From NCBI GenBank assembly GCA_022354845.1, contig CP031970.1, positions 1,674,001-1,738,000 of the forward strand: a stretch of DNA of 64,000 nucleotides, written 5' to 3'. The notes below the pieces were generated by a model, which had not been told where the DNA came from, did not search any database, and saw only the letters and a program-made list of their open reading frames with translations. This stretch comes from Streptococcus suis. Lineage in GTDB: Bacteria > Bacillota > Bacilli > Lactobacillales > Streptococcaceae. Each line of letters starts with the position of its first letter. Position 1 is the stretch's first letter. The position numbers and the translations under genes were made by a program. Below, one piece after another: positions 16,064 through 25,257 of the stretch.

Positions 16064-17194
16064 TTAAACGATTGATTGCTCTGTTTCATCATTAAAGAAA
16101 TGCGCTTTATTGAGGTTGAAAGTAAGACGAACTTTTTCACCTGGATTGTGGTAATCACGCGCATCTACACGAGATACAAATTCTGTATTTCCAACTTTAG
16201 AATACAACATTGTTTCTGCACCAAGAAGTTCAGATACTACAACTTCAGCTTCTACGATAGATGATGGATAAGTATCTAATTCCAATTGAGAAGCTTTAAT
16301 GTCTTCTGGACGGATACCCAATGTAAATGACTTACCATTGTAGCCTTTTTCTTCCAAGTGTTTGCGACGACCTTCAGGTAGATCTACTTTGAAACCATCT
16401 CCGATAAGGACACCATCTTGAAGAGTAACTGTAAAGAAGTTCATAGCAGGACTACCGATGAAGCTAGCAACAAACTTGTTAACTGGATGGTTGTAAAGTT
16501 CTTCAGGTCTACCGATTTGTTCAATACGACCGATTGTACCTGTACCTGCTTCGTTCTTCGTAGCAGACATGATTACGATACGGTCTGCCAATGTCATCGC
16601 TTCTGTTTGGTCGTGCGTTACGTAGATAGTTGTTGCACCAATACGACGGTGAATTTTAGCAATCTCAGTACGCATGGATACACGAAGTTTCGCATCCAAG
16701 TTTGACAATGGTTCGTCCATCAAGAATACTTTAGCATCACGGACGATAGCACGACCCATGGCAACACGTTGACGTTGACCACCAGAAAGGTCTGCAGGTT
16801 TACGTTGCAAGAGTTCAGTCAAACCAAGGATTTGCGCTGCTTCTTCAACACGTTTTTTGATTTCATCCTTGCTGTATTTACGCAATTTAAGACCAAAAGC
16901 CATGTTGTCAAATACAGTCATATGTGGATAAAGCGCATAGTTTTGGAATACCATAGCGATGTCACGGTCTTTTGGAGCAACGTCGTTCATCAATACGCCG
17001 TCGATGTATGCTTCACCTTTTGTGATATCTTCCAAACCAGCAATCATACGAAGAGTAGTTGATTTGCCACAGCCTGAAGGACCTACAAAAACGATGAACT
17101 CTTTATCTTTTATATCTAAGTTAAAGTTTTCAACTGAGTAGTGTTCGCTATTTGGATATTTTTTATAAATGTTTTTTAAATTAAGATGAACCAT
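16064..17194 (-). CDS. msmK: Multiple-sugar ABC transporter ATPase (MsmK/UgpC type)
   Basis: The 376-residue protein (start at the second Met, VHLNLKNIYKKYPNS) has Walker A GPSGCGKSTT, signature LSGGQRQRVAMGRAIVR, Walker B VFLMDEPLSNLDAKLR and a C-terminal TOBE region (from about 290). This is the shared energy subunit of several CUT1 sugar importers in streptococci, which often stands alone as here, away from its permease genes. A catabolite-response element overlaps the upstream region. Its neighbour on the same strand is a PucR-like regulator. Confidence 0.93.
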   Translation of the reverse strand: MVHLNLKNIYKKYPNSEHYSVENFNLDIKDKEFIVFVGPSGCGKSTTLRMIAGLEDITKGEAYIDGVLMNDVAPKDRDIAMVFQNYALYPHMTVFDNMAFGLKLRKYSKDEIKKRVEEAAQILGLTELLQRKPADLSGGQRQRVAMGRAIVRDAKVFLMDEPLSNLDAKLRVSMRTEIAKIHRRIGATTIYVTHDQTEAMTLADRIVIMSATKNEAGTGTIGRIEQIGRPEELYNHPVNKFVASFIGSPAMNFFTVTLQDGVLIGDGFKVDLPEGRRKHLEEKGYNGKSFTLGIRPEDIKASQLELDTYPSSIVEAEVVVSELLGAETMLYSKVGNTEFVSRVDARDYHNPGEKVRLTFNLNKAHFFNDETEQSIV

Positions 17195-17231
17195 GTTCAA
17201 GCCTCACTTTCTTTGATAGCTTTATTGTAAA

Positions 17232-17245
17232 TGAAAGCGTTTTTA
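17232..17245. promoter_or_regulatory. cre site upstream of msmK
   Basis: TGAAAGCGTTTTTA differs from the CcpA consensus TGWAANCGNTNWCA at one position. It lies about 40 bases before msmK, consistent with carbon catabolite control. Confidence 0.65.
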
Positions 17246-17303
17246 AAATCTAGGTCAAGTTGCACAAAAAGAAAAAAATCTTTTGTACAACTTGCACAAA
17301 AGA

Positions 17304-18158
17304 TTAAATACTCATTCCCAAGATAGCCTGATGGCAAATAGCTAAATCATTTAAATCTTTCAATTGAAGACCTGTCATCTCCTGCCATTTATCAAGCCGA
17401 TATTGCAAAGTGTTTCGGTGTAGATAGAGTTTCTGAGCTGCTTTTGTTAACACTGCCCCTTCTTCCCAAAGAGCCTCAATGATCGCTTCCATCTGTTGGT
17501 TTGAAATCAACTGCCTCAATCCTGATTGTAGCTGAAGGTAAGACTGTCCGCTCCACAAATACAGATAGCTAAATGTCAAGAGGAAGGATTGTTGATGACC
17601 AGCACACCACTTTCTAAACAAATCTTGCTCAGCTTGAATTAACAGTGGCCACTGTGACTCTAACCATTCAGGCCACAACTGACCAAGAAAAATAGTCATA
17701 CGAAGTCCAAAATCAAACTCCATAGTGGCGAGCGTGTCCCCTAAAATTTCTCGAACATCCAACAAGATCGATTGGTCTAAAATAAAAATATGATGGTTGG
17801 ACTCCGGAGAATAGCTTGCTTGAAGATTTGGTAATAGTTGCTTCATCATATCCAACCAAGCCGTTTGCCCCTCCTGATCAATTGATGACCAAATATGTAC
17901 ATGAAGAACTTGCAATAGGCTAAAGGTTGTTGGTCGAATGCCATCATTCTCAAAATAGGATTGCCAAGGAGAACGAGCGTATGTTTCTGCTTGATTCTGC
18001 AATAGCTCAATCAACAGTTTCTCCCTTTCAGTCAATGTCATCCTATCAAAAGAAAAATAGCCCATTCCTGGCACATCAATGGTAATATCATCTCCATTTG
18101 CGTTTCTTTCGTTCCATCTCCCCTGTGGGAAAAAGGCTAATACACTGTCTCTATCCAT
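17304..18158 (-). CDS. PucR/CdaR-type helix-turn-helix regulator
   Basis: The 284-residue protein has a C-terminal PucR-type HTH (GAVLTKAAQKLYLHRNTLQYRLDKWQEMTGLQLKDLNDLAICHQAILG, residues 234-281), the hallmark of CdaR and PucR regulators. The first 220 residues form a sensor region I cannot assign. It is upstream of msmK on the same strand with a 100-base gap containing a cre, so it may regulate sugar uptake, but no ligand can be inferred. Confidence 0.75.
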   Translation of the reverse strand: MDRDSVLAFFPQGRWNERNANGDDITIDVPGMGYFSFDRMTLTEREKLLIELLQNQAETYARSPWQSYFENDGIRPTTFSLLQVLHVHIWSSIDQEGQTAWLDMMKQLLPNLQASYSPESNHHIFILDQSILLDVREILGDTLATMEFDFGLRMTIFLGQLWPEWLESQWPLLIQAEQDLFRKWCAGHQQSFLLTFSYLYLWSGQSYLQLQSGLRQLISNQQMEAIIEALWEEGAVLTKAAQKLYLHRNTLQYRLDKWQEMTGLQLKDLNDLAICHQAILGMSI

Positions 18159-18423
18159 TGCACTTCCTCTCTATTATTTTGGATAAGGATTGCTACCCAT
18201 ACTTTCCATCACCATTCCAACTCTTTAAAAATCAAAATGCACCATTGCCAAGCGTCTTTGATGAATGGAATCGGCAAAGAACCCTACCATTAACCATTAA
18301 AAAAACGATTGGCAACAAGCCATTATTTCTACTTTCGATTTTCATTGAATATAACTCTATTATCCTTCAAAAGCAACACAACGTCAAGATTCAACCTATA
18401 TCTCCTTATGTCAAAACATGATA
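18159..18423 (+). other. Intergenic stretch with an unexplained open frame
   Basis: The plus strand is open from about 18161 to 18421 and encodes a plausible-looking segment (SPFQLFKNQNAPLPSVFDEWNRQR near the middle), but its only ATG lies inside the divergent regulator gene and no ribosome site is visible. It may be a remnant of a truncated gene. I recognise no family. Confidence 0.25.
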
Positions 18424-18431
18424 AACGAAAT

Positions 18432-18453
18432 AAAAAAAGCCTTACGGCTCTTT
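18432..18453 (-). terminator. Terminator of rpmB
   Basis: On the minus strand AAAGAGCC-GTAA-GGCTTTTTTT forms a short stem followed by T residues just past the rpmB stop codon. Confidence 0.65.
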
Positions 18454-18457
18454 AACA

Positions 18458-18646
18458 TTATACACGTTCAACTTTACCTGATTTAAGTGCACGAGCTGAT
18501 GCCCAAACTTTTTTAGGTTTACCATCAATCAAAACAGTAACTTTTTGAAGATTTGGTTTAACTGCGCGTTTAGTTTGGTTCATTGCGTGTGAACGGTTGT
18601 TACCAGATACAGTCTTACGACCAGTAAAATAACATACTTTAGCCAT
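18458..18646 (-). CDS. rpmB: 50S ribosomal protein L28
   Basis: The 62-residue protein matches L28: [26 protein letters not shown] at the start and [16 protein letters not shown] at the end. Only one Cys is present, so this is the zinc-free form. GAGGAGG precedes the ATG. The gene stands alone with its own terminator; the 200 bases upstream to trmB hold no gene I can see. Confidence 0.97.
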   Translation of the reverse strand: MAKVCYFTGRKTVSGNNRSHAMNQTKRAVKPNLQKVTVLIDGKPKKVWASARALKSGKVERV

Positions 18647-18848
18647 TGTATATTCCTCCTCATTTGATCAAATATTACGGATGTGCTAGCACCACATACC
18701 ATACTAGTCTACCAAAAAATAGAGTGGTTGGCAAGGATTTTTTTTAATATTTTACCATGGCTACTGGCAACATTGACTTTTCATCAGCTAGTACTTTATT
18801 GAAAATCAATAAGACTTCTAGATTTAAAGACAACTCTAAAACAACAGA

Positions 18849-19487
18849 TTATTGAAATATAGCTTCAACTCGGTAAATGACCTTACCTTTATTTGAGAAT
18901 TTTTCCTCATACTCAGTCATAATATTGCCTTCTAGGCCGTCCGCATGTAAGTCTAACCAAACCTGCTTCAATACCATACCGTACTGTGAAAAGCTAGCTA
19001 AGCTATACTCAAACAGTCCACGGTTATCCGTTTTAAAATGAATTTCCCCGCGTTCCGGTAGGATTTCTTTATAGGTGTCCAAAAATGTCTTATAGGTCAA
19101 GCGACGTTTCTCGTGACGTTTTTTCGGCCATGGATCAGAGAAATTTAAGTACAATCTATCAATCTCTGCTGGCGCAAAATAATTTGTCAAACTTGAACCG
19201 TCTACTTGCAATAACTTTATATTCGGTAAATCTGCTTCCAGAACTCGATCCAAGGCATAGCTTAGAACGGTCATCTGAATATCAATCCCAATATAGTTCA
19301 CATTTGGATTTTGTGCAGCCATTCCTGTCACAAAACGACCTTTTCCAGACCCGACTTCAATATAAATAGGGTTATGATTCCCAAAAATTTCTGCCCACTT
19401 CCCCTTACATTCTTCCGGATTGGAAATAACAAACTGAGGATTGGTTGCTAAGAGCTCACTAGCTCCCTTTCGATTTCTAACTCTCAT
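18849..19487 (-). CDS. trmB: tRNA (guanine-N7-)-methyltransferase
   Basis: The 212-residue Rossmann-fold methyltransferase has the SAM motif [14 protein letters not shown] (about 41-54) and the TrmB signature [23 protein letters not shown]. It makes m7G46 in the variable loop of tRNAs. Its start overlaps the ccrZ stop by 4 bases, the same ccrZ-trmB pair as in Streptococcus pneumoniae. Confidence 0.96.
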   Translation of the reverse strand: MRVRNRKGASELLATNPQFVISNPEECKGKWAEIFGNHNPIYIEVGSGKGRFVTGMAAQNPNVNYIGIDIQMTVLSYALDRVLEADLPNIKLLQVDGSSLTNYFAPAEIDRLYLNFSDPWPKKRHEKRRLTYKTFLDTYKEILPERGEIHFKTDNRGLFEYSLASFSQYGMVLKQVWLDLHADGLEGNIMTEYEEKFSNKGKVIYRVEAIFQ

Positions 19488-20278
19488 ATATCTTTCTTGA
19501 AACTCTGACGAAATTGACGCAGAGCATATATTTCTTTATTAGCCGCCAGCACGTTGTAGCTTTCAACATGCTTCACAATTTGGTTTAAATACCCAAGCTG
19601 ACCATACCAATATATCTTACTGAGTACGGTTTGATTATATTTGTACCCATATGCTTGAAGCCATTCTTTCCACTCATGACGCGGAATATAATGTGTTAAC
19701 AGATAAGCCACATCTAACATACGGTCCGTCAAACAAGCTGTTTCCCAGTCAGTCAAGTATACTAATCCACTCGTTGTTTCTACCCAGTTTGTATGATGTA
19801 AGTCACCATGGACAAAAGTAGCTACTTCTTGACGGAAATTAGGCAAATGATTTAACAAATCTTGACAAATCGATTGCAAATATGTGTTTTGTGCCAATCG
19901 AGCTGGCGCTTCTTTTTGCCAACGATGTACCAAATCCTGTGGCTCCATATAAGTATAATTCATCTGAAGAGCCTGATTCAACAAAATACGAGAATAGTGC
20001 ATGCGCACCAGAATCTGACGCACCTGTTTACTTCCCATATCTTGACGTTCTAACGTCCTACCATTCAGCCACTCCTGCTCAACCCTATGCCCCATACCTG
20101 CCTCACGATTTGCTGATAAAATCGGTGGGGTAATTTGTTCCCGTGCCAAAACTGAAACAATAGGAGGCATTTCATACTTCACAAATACTGGCGTTCCGTC
20201 TGACCGTTGGCCTTTGAACGCCTTGCCACTATTCCCTGCAATAGACTGTAATTGTAGCCCACTGGTATCAAACTGCAT
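19484..20278 (-). CDS. ccrZ: CcrZ-type kinase-like cell-cycle regulator
   Basis: The 264-residue APH/choline-kinase-like protein has the catalytic loop [10 protein letters not shown] (about 158-167) and LTDWETA, equivalent to the metal-binding DFE motif with Trp in the middle. In S. pneumoniae the homologue CcrZ interacts with FtsZ and stimulates DnaA, linking division with replication initiation. AAGGAGG lies just upstream of the ATG. The pairing with trmB supports the assignment. Confidence 0.9.
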   Translation of the reverse strand: MQFDTSGLQLQSIAGNSGKAFKGQRSDGTPVFVKYEMPPIVSVLAREQITPPILSANREAGMGHRVEQEWLNGRTLERQDMGSKQVRQILVRMHYSRILLNQALQMNYTYMEPQDLVHRWQKEAPARLAQNTYLQSICQDLLNHLPNFRQEVATFVHGDLHHTNWVETTSGLVYLTDWETACLTDRMLDVAYLLTHYIPRHEWKEWLQAYGYKYNQTVLSKIYWYGQLGYLNQIVKHVESYNVLAANKEIYALRQFRQSFKKDI

Positions 20279-20327
20279 GCCATTCCTCCTTGAAAAATTC
20301 CTTACTATTTTACTAGTTTTCAGCTAT

Positions 20328-21368
20328 TTAGTCAATCAATTTTTTTAATTTGGCTGGTAAATATCCCTCGTGCAAAAAAATCCCAACCAGCAGTAATAGC
20401 ACCACCATTATACTCTCTTTAGAAAATAGCAGAGCTAAACTCACTTCGATTCCTAAAAGTCCGTAAAGTACAATACGCAGAACCTTTTGGAAACCAAGCC
20501 TTTTTTCATCTTTTCCCAACGGATATAACTGAGTCAAATATTGATAATCATAATGCCTGAAGAGCCCTAGCAACTGAAACAAGAGTAAATAATGAAAAAT
20601 GAGGACCAAGCCAATTGACAACCATGATTCATCAATCGCAACCAATGATAAGATGGCTAACAAAAACAAGCGCAATGCTAAGGCTAAGTAATCCCCTGCC
20701 CTCATAAAAGCACGTAGGTACAGATAAAACCACGTTTGTTGATCATGCACAAGGCGCAATATCCCATTTAGATAGGTTCTCGGTTTAACAGGTACACTAA
20801 TTCCTTTCACCGTGGTAAACAGGGCAAAGAAACGCAAAATTGACTGTTTTCTCTTCTGCTCATCCCGAATGGCTTTGGACCAATCCAACACTCCCTGTGA
20901 CTGATATTGTGCCATTTGGTGCTTGACTAGAATGTATTTTAGCACCAACAGCAAAAGGATATAGCAAACAATCATCCAAACAGCTAAACCCAGTATTAAG
21001 TAAATAGGAACCAATAACATTTGTACCAGCACCTGAATTCCAGACCAGAGGATATAAGTCCGTCTAGCTGCTACATGGATAATTTGTAGAACTTCTTTTT
21101 CCTTTGGTAAAAGGAAAATCTCATCTGCCTCTTCCAAATAAGTGGCGATTTTCCCAGAAAATAACACCAACAAACTGACCACTAAAAGCAGCAAGTAGAT
21201 TGGCAGGGAGTTTTCAGGAAAACTCAGTAGTAATTGCCGATATTGCAAGCTTAAAAAGCCGATAAATACCATCAGCACTAACACAAAATGGTCATTCAAT
21301 ACATAGCGCAAATACTTGGAACATTTAGTTAGGAAGTCCCTTCTGCGTTGTTGAAACATTGCCTTCAT
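20328..21368 (-). CDS. ecsB: EcsB-type ABC transporter permease
   Basis: The 346-residue protein has about eight to ten membrane helices in two blocks with a cytoplasmic linker (IRDEQKRKQSILRFFALFTTVKGISVPVKPRTYLNGILRLV), matching EcsB. With EcsA it forms an exporter that affects protein secretion and intramembrane proteolysis in Bacillus. Its ATG overlaps the ecsA stop codon by 4 bases. Confidence 0.9.
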   Translation of the reverse strand: MKAMFQQRRRDFLTKCSKYLRYVLNDHFVLVLMVFIGFLSLQYRQLLLSFPENSLPIYLLLLVVSLLVLFSGKIATYLEEADEIFLLPKEKEVLQIIHVAARRTYILWSGIQVLVQMLLVPIYLILGLAVWMIVCYILLLLVLKYILVKHQMAQYQSQGVLDWSKAIRDEQKRKQSILRFFALFTTVKGISVPVKPRTYLNGILRLVHDQQTWFYLYLRAFMRAGDYLALALRLFLLAILSLVAIDESWLSIGLVLIFHYLLLFQLLGLFRHYDYQYLTQLYPLGKDEKRLGFQKVLRIVLYGLLGIEVSLALLFSKESIMVVLLLLVGIFLHEGYLPAKLKKLID

Positions 21369-22099
21369 CTGGCCACTCCTTCTTGTGTCAACGCCAGATA
21401 AATTTCGTTGAGACTTGCACCTTTCATGTTAAAGGCATGTTGCAATTCCTCTAAATTCCCTGTTGCACGAACCTGACCTTGATGTAAGATAACAAAAGAA
21501 TCACACATTTTCTCGGCCGAATCAAGAACATGAGTAGACATCAGAATTGAAGTTCCTTTAGCTTTCTCCTCTTCTAATAGGTTTACTAAGTCCGAAATCG
21601 CTACAGGATCCAGCCCTAAAAACGGCTCATCAACAATCAACAAACTCGGTTCCACCATGAAAGCACAGATAATCATAACTTTCTGTTTCATTCCCTTAGA
21701 AAAATGAACAGGGAACCAGTCCAATTTTTCATCCAACCGAAAAACCGTTAACAACCCCTGAACTCGACTCCAGGCTTGATCCCAAGTCAAATCATAGGCT
21801 AAAGCTACTACCTCTAAATGTTCCTTAAGCGTCAATTCCTCATACAAGCTAGGTGTTTCAGGGATAAATCCAATTTTCTTCCGATAATTCTCTGCATCCT
21901 GTACAAGACTTTTCCCATCAATTAAAATTTCTCCTTGATAAGGAGTCAAAAGGCCAATAATTTCCTTTATCGTCGTTGATTTCCCTGCACCATTCAATCC
22001 AATTAAGCCAACTAACTGACCGCTCTCAACAGTGAAAGATACATCTTTCACTACGGGAATATTGATGTAGCCTCCTGTTATATTTTTTACTTCTAACAT
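21365..22099 (-). CDS. ecsA: EcsA-type ABC transporter ATPase
   Basis: The 244-residue ATPase has Walker A GLNGAGKSTTIKEIIGLLTPYQG (Gly-rich core at about 35-42), signature FSKGMKQKVMIICAFM with the variant FSKG, Walker B LLIVDEPFLGLDPVA and switch His STHVLDSAEKMCD. The variant signature is typical for EcsA. It diverges from the hit gene across a 62-base gap, the conserved ecs-hit arrangement of Firmicutes. Confidence 0.93.
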   Translation of the reverse strand: MLEVKNITGGYINIPVVKDVSFTVESGQLVGLIGLNGAGKSTTIKEIIGLLTPYQGEILIDGKSLVQDAENYRKKIGFIPETPSLYEELTLKEHLEVVALAYDLTWDQAWSRVQGLLTVFRLDEKLDWFPVHFSKGMKQKVMIICAFMVEPSLLIVDEPFLGLDPVAISDLVNLLEEEKAKGTSILMSTHVLDSAEKMCDSFVILHQGQVRATGNLEELQHAFNMKGASLNEIYLALTQEGVAR

Positions 22100-22115
22100 A
22101 CATTTCTTCCTATAA

Positions 22116-22138
22116 TTTGATATAATTATTATATCAAA
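22116..22138. promoter_or_regulatory. 23-bp perfect palindrome with back-to-back -10 boxes, ecsA/hit
   Basis: Arms TTTGATATAAT and ATTATATCAAA meet around one central base. Each arm contains a TATAAT: 22121-22126 for hit on the plus strand and 22133-22128 for ecsA on the minus strand. The two promoters cannot easily be open at the same time, so they probably exclude each other or share one regulator. Confidence 0.6.
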
Positions 22139-22161
22139 AAATCTAGAAAGAGGTTGTCATT

Positions 22162-22575
22162 ATGTCAGATTGTATTTTTTGTAAAATTATTGCTGGAGAA
22201 ATCCCAGCTTCTAAAGTCTATGAAGATGATCATATCCTTGCCTTTTTAGATATCACCCAAGTCACCAAAGGACACACTTTAGTTGTTCCTAAGAAACATT
22301 ACCGCAATATGCTTGATATGGACGCAGAAGTAGCAGCTACACTCTTTTCAGTGATTCCTACTATCTCCAGTCATTTGAAGGAGACACTCGGTGCTAAAGG
22401 CCTAAATATTGTCAATAATAACGAAGAAGTGGCTGGTCAGACTGTCTTTCATACCCATATCCATCTCTTACCACGATACGATAAAGAAGATGGACTGGAA
22501 ATCCATTTCAAGACCAACGAACCTGATTTCCCAGCATTAGCCCAGCTAGCGCAAAGCCTATATTTAGGAGAATAA
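22162..22575 (+). CDS. hit: HIT family nucleotide-binding protein
   Basis: The 137-residue protein begins SDCIFCKIIAGEIPASKVYEDD and carries the histidine triad HTHIHLLPR (about 103-111) whose middle His is the nucleophile for nucleoside phosphoramidates or AMP conjugates. The N-terminal CxxC is also typical. It lies opposite ecsA and 1 base before the next small gene, with which it is surely co-transcribed. Confidence 0.95.
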   Translation: MSDCIFCKIIAGEIPASKVYEDDHILAFLDITQVTKGHTLVVPKKHYRNMLDMDAEVAATLFSVIPTISSHLKETLGAKGLNIVNNNEEVAGQTVFHTHIHLLPRYDKEDGLEIHFKTNEPDFPALAQLAQSLYLGE

Positions 22576-22576
22576 G

Positions 22577-22882
22577 ATGAAACTTAGCAATATTATAGTG
22601 GCTGTAGGTGCTGCCAGTGCAACCTTTCTTGCTATTACCAACCGAGAAAAAATTTCAAAAGAAGTCAAGGAAACACAACAACTCCTGACTGATATTCAGA
22701 CCAGCAAATCGAATATCCAACATCAACTAGCCATTATCCAAAGTTTTCAAAAACCTTTGCAAGAATTAACAGCTGATCTCCAGTATAAAACACGCATCTA
22801 CCAACAAAGTATAGCAGGCAACTTACAAGAGATCCAAACCATCCAAGAAAAATACGCTTCAAAACACCCCCAAAAATTATAG
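22577..22882 (+). CDS. 101-aa membrane-anchored coiled-coil protein
   Basis: A hydrophobic N-terminus (IIVAVGAASATFLAITN, residues 6-22) is followed by one long helix rich in Gln, Lys and Glu, resembling YtxH-like small proteins. Function unknown. It starts 1 base after the hit stop codon with AGGAG inside the hit 3' end, so translation is coupled. Confidence 0.75.
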   Translation: MKLSNIIVAVGAASATFLAITNREKISKEVKETQQLLTDIQTSKSNIQHQLAIIQSFQKPLQELTADLQYKTRIYQQSIAGNLQEIQTIQEKYASKHPQKL

Positions 22883-22909
22883 AAAGCTGGGTAAAAAGTT
22901 TTATACCCA

Positions 22910-22958
22910 AAAATAGCTTTGAATCAACGTTTTTGATAACGTAATTCAAAGCTATTTT
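22910..22958. terminator. Long bidirectional terminator
   Basis: Perfect 15-bp arms AAAATAGCTTTGAAT and ATTCAAAGCTATTTT with an inner ACGTT/AACGT stem. It closes the hit operon and the converging LCP-gene operon. Confidence 0.85.
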
Positions 22959-23019
22959 CGTTATGCAAATTTAAATCATAGTGAGTTTTGCCCGATTTCT
23001 TTAACGATATTATCTGAGC

Positions 23020-24195
23020 TTATTCCCCTTCTGAACTATAGGTATCTGTAGCAGTGGTTTCTGAATTCATCTCTGCTGTCGTATCATATGTGGTCGAATC
23101 TTCAGTTGACGTTTGGGCCCAGGGACTTGCTTCAAGCACCAATTCATTTGTATATGCATTATATACATTAACTGGACTTGGAAGGTATATCATACTTTCA
23201 TTCACTTGAACATTTGTCACTAAATCAGTAGCAGTTGGTTGCCCGGTCGATGCTTTCAAAACATTTTGCATTTCCAACAGATGCTCACTAGTAGGCAATT
23301 GATAGCTGAGTTCGTTAATCATCTGTTCCTCACCCTGCAATTGATACGGTTCCAAATTAGATAAAGCATCTTTATACCCCAATAGAGAAGGGATAGTTGA
23401 GGTGTTAATTTCAATATTTGTCCGCATATTATTTGAAATAGCTGTCAGAATTTTTTTGTATTGTGTTAATCCATCTAAATTTAACAACTTATTCACGATA
23501 GCGGTAATCACTTCTCGTTGCCGTCTTTGCCGACCTATATCACCTTCAGGGTCATCATAACGCATTCGGGAATAAACCAATGCTTGATTACCATTTACTA
23601 ATGATTTTCCTTCCGGAACAACTGCAGTGTAAGCTGGTTCATGTTCCGAAATTGAGATTGGGAATCCCAAAGTATTATTTACCTCAATCCCCCCAAGTGC
23701 GTCAACCAATTCAACTAGCCCATCCATATTAATCTCAACATAGCGATCAATGGTAATATCCATCATTTTTTCAATCGTCGCAATTGCCATCGGAGCTTGT
23801 CCATAGCTATAGGAATGATTTAGTTTTTCAATTGTCCCACTGGATGTCCCATCTGGCTCTGCAATTTCAACCATGATATCTCTCGTCAGACTCATCATAG
23901 TAGTTGTTTTCGTCGTGGGATTTAAGGTAACAAGTATCATCGAGTCACTTCGACCACCGTCCCACTGACCCCCGCGAGAAGCCTGGTCCATATCAACCCC
24001 CATCAACAAGATGGTTAATGGTTCTGTCGCATCAATTGGTTGAATCGAATCATCATTATCATCCAAAGATTTAAATGTTTTTGAGATTTCCCCGAGCGAA
24101 AAGCCCAATAAACTATTGCCGTAAACTCCAGCGGCTACCACTGTCAATAAGAAAATCGACAAGGACATCAAGACTATTTTTTTCCAAATTTTCAT
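23020..24195 (-). CDS. LytR-CpsA-Psr family cell wall ligase (BrpA-like)
   Basis: The 391-residue protein has a short cytoplasmic start, one membrane helix (IVLMSLSIFLLTVVAAGVYG) and an extracellular LCP domain with LLMGVDMDQASRGGQWDGGRSDSMILVTL (Arg and Asp that bind the pyrophosphate), SLTRDIMVEI, INMDGLVELVDALGGIEV and RQRRQREVITAI. LCP enzymes attach teichoic acids or capsule to peptidoglycan. The tail from about 355 is Thr/Ser/Glu-rich. The gene order tsaE-GNAT-LCP matches the streptococcal lytR/brpA locus, and the start overlaps the GNAT gene by 4 bases. Confidence 0.92.
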   Translation of the reverse strand: MKIWKKIVLMSLSIFLLTVVAAGVYGNSLLGFSLGEISKTFKSLDDNDDSIQPIDATEPLTILLMGVDMDQASRGGQWDGGRSDSMILVTLNPTTKTTTMMSLTRDIMVEIAEPDGTSSGTIEKLNHSYSYGQAPMAIATIEKMMDITIDRYVEINMDGLVELVDALGGIEVNNTLGFPISISEHEPAYTAVVPEGKSLVNGNQALVYSRMRYDDPEGDIGRQRRQREVITAIVNKLLNLDGLTQYKKILTAISNNMRTNIEINTSTIPSLLGYKDALSNLEPYQLQGEEQMINELSYQLPTSEHLLEMQNVLKASTGQPTATDLVTNVQVNESMIYLPSPVNVYNAYTNELVLEASPWAQTSTEDSTTYDTTAEMNSETTATDTYSSEGE

Positions 24196-24719
24196 AGATC
24201 ACCAATCAACATACCCATATAATAGAGATCTAGCCATTCACCTTGATCAGTTCTAGCTCCTCTATATTGAGTTCCTTCTATTTGAAATCCTAATTTTTTA
24301 TAAAGATGTACTGCAGCTTGATTGCGAACTTGGACTGTCAACTCTAATCGGCTCAGCAAACCAATTTCCCGTACCCAATGCAAAACTTCTTCTAAGAGTA
24401 TAGTGCCAATTCCATAACCCCAATATTCTTTCTTAACTGCAATAAAGATATTTCCAATATGGCTAATTCGAAATTGTTTAGAAGACTTAACAGTTATTGC
24501 ACCGACAACCTCATTCTCTAGTTTTGCCAGCAAATGGATTTCCCTAGGATTTTCAATCCCAGCCGCAAAAATCGTTTTCATCTGCTCTTGATGATATGCA
24601 AAACCAGTTTCGTCCATGACCAAGAAATCTGTTTCTGAGGCTACTTGCTGCATAAAATGGATAAACGCCTGCGCATCACTGGGATCTGCTTCACAAAATT
24701 CAATCTCTTTTCTACGCAT
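24192..24719 (-). CDS. GNAT family N-acetyltransferase
   Basis: The start MRRKEIEFCEADPSD at 24719 is chosen because it overlaps the tsaE stop in the usual way; an upstream extension to 24800 would run deep into tsaE. The 175-residue protein has the acetyl-CoA loop KKEYWGYGIGTILLEEVL and the C-terminal VRNQAAVHLYKKLGFQIEGT of RimJ/RimL-type acetyltransferases. The substrate is unknown. Coupled on both sides to tsaE and the LCP gene. Confidence 0.88.
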   Translation of the reverse strand: MRRKEIEFCEADPSDAQAFIHFMQQVASETDFLVMDETGFAYHQEQMKTIFAAGIENPREIHLLAKLENEVVGAITVKSSKQFRISHIGNIFIAVKKEYWGYGIGTILLEEVLHWVREIGLLSRLELTVQVRNQAAVHLYKKLGFQIEGTQYRGARTDQGEWLDLYYMGMLIGDL

Positions 24720-25152
24720 TTGGAATCTCCGCAAGTAAACTTTGGCTTTGTCCTCCAAAGGCTTCAAAAGAAAGAGAGCGACCTTCTTCAACCTTTTCAA
24801 TGTAGATTCTTAGATAATCATCGAACAAAGATAAATCCAATAACTCTCCCCATTCGATGACAGTAATTCCGTCACCAAAAAGAAAATCATCCAAATCAAT
24901 AGAGTCAGGATCATCTCCAATTCGATAAACATCTAAATGAAATAATGGTAGACGTCCTTCATATTCGCGTACAATCGTATAGGTTGGACTTTTAATCATT
25001 TGCTCAATGCCAAGACCCTTCGCAATACCTTTTACCAATGTTGTTTTTCCAGCACCAAGATTTCCAGATAACAGTATCACTTGCCCCGCTTGACAAACAC
25101 TGCCGAGGTTTTCACCAATTGAAATCAATTCATTTTCATTTCGACTTAACAT
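24712..25152 (-). CDS. tsaE: tRNA threonylcarbamoyladenosine biosynthesis ATPase TsaE
   Basis: The 146-residue P-loop protein has Walker A LLSGNLGAGKTTLVKGIAKGLG, SPTYTIVREYEG and HLDVYRIGD, the TsaE signatures. With TsaB and TsaD it makes the t6A37 modification of tRNAs. The start is set at ATG 25152 (MLSRNENEL): longer starts at 25161 or 25209 overlap or precede the -10 box TATAAT at 25165-25160 and cannot be in a transcript from that promoter. The message would be leaderless. Confidence 0.92.
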   Translation of the reverse strand: MLSRNENELISIGENLGSVCQAGQVILLSGNLGAGKTTLVKGIAKGLGIEQMIKSPTYTIVREYEGRLPLFHLDVYRIGDDPDSIDLDDFLFGDGITVIEWGELLDLSLFDDYLRIYIEKVEEGRSLSFEAFGGQSQSLLAEIPNA

Positions 25153-25159
25153 ACATTCC

Positions 25160-25188
25160 ATTATACCATAGGCCAATTTGATTGTCAT
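25160..25188 (-). promoter_or_regulatory. tsaE promoter with start codon at the predicted +1
   Basis: ATGACA (25188-25183), 17-bp spacer, TATAAT (25165-25160). Seven bases separate the -10 from the ATG at 25152. Confidence 0.75.
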
Positions 25189-25218
25189 AAGCAGACCAGA
25201 AAATCCCAAACGAAAGTG

Positions 25219-25249
25219 AAAAAATCGTGAGTATGATCACATACTCACG
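25219..25249 (-). terminator. Terminator of the fakA operon
   Basis: Perfect arms CGTGAGTATG (25226-25235) and CATACTCACG (25240-25249) with a 4-base loop and a T-run on the minus strand. Confidence 0.9.
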
Positions 25250-25257
25250 ACACATTT

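Noticed and set aside
18098..18421. 107-codon plus-strand frame after the PucR-like gene
   Set aside because: Its start lies in the opposite-strand regulator and no ribosome site is visible. Kept only as a low-confidence remnant note.
24720..24800. 27-residue upstream extension of the GNAT gene
   Set aside because: It would overlap tsaE by almost 90 bases; the Met at 24719 gives normal family length.
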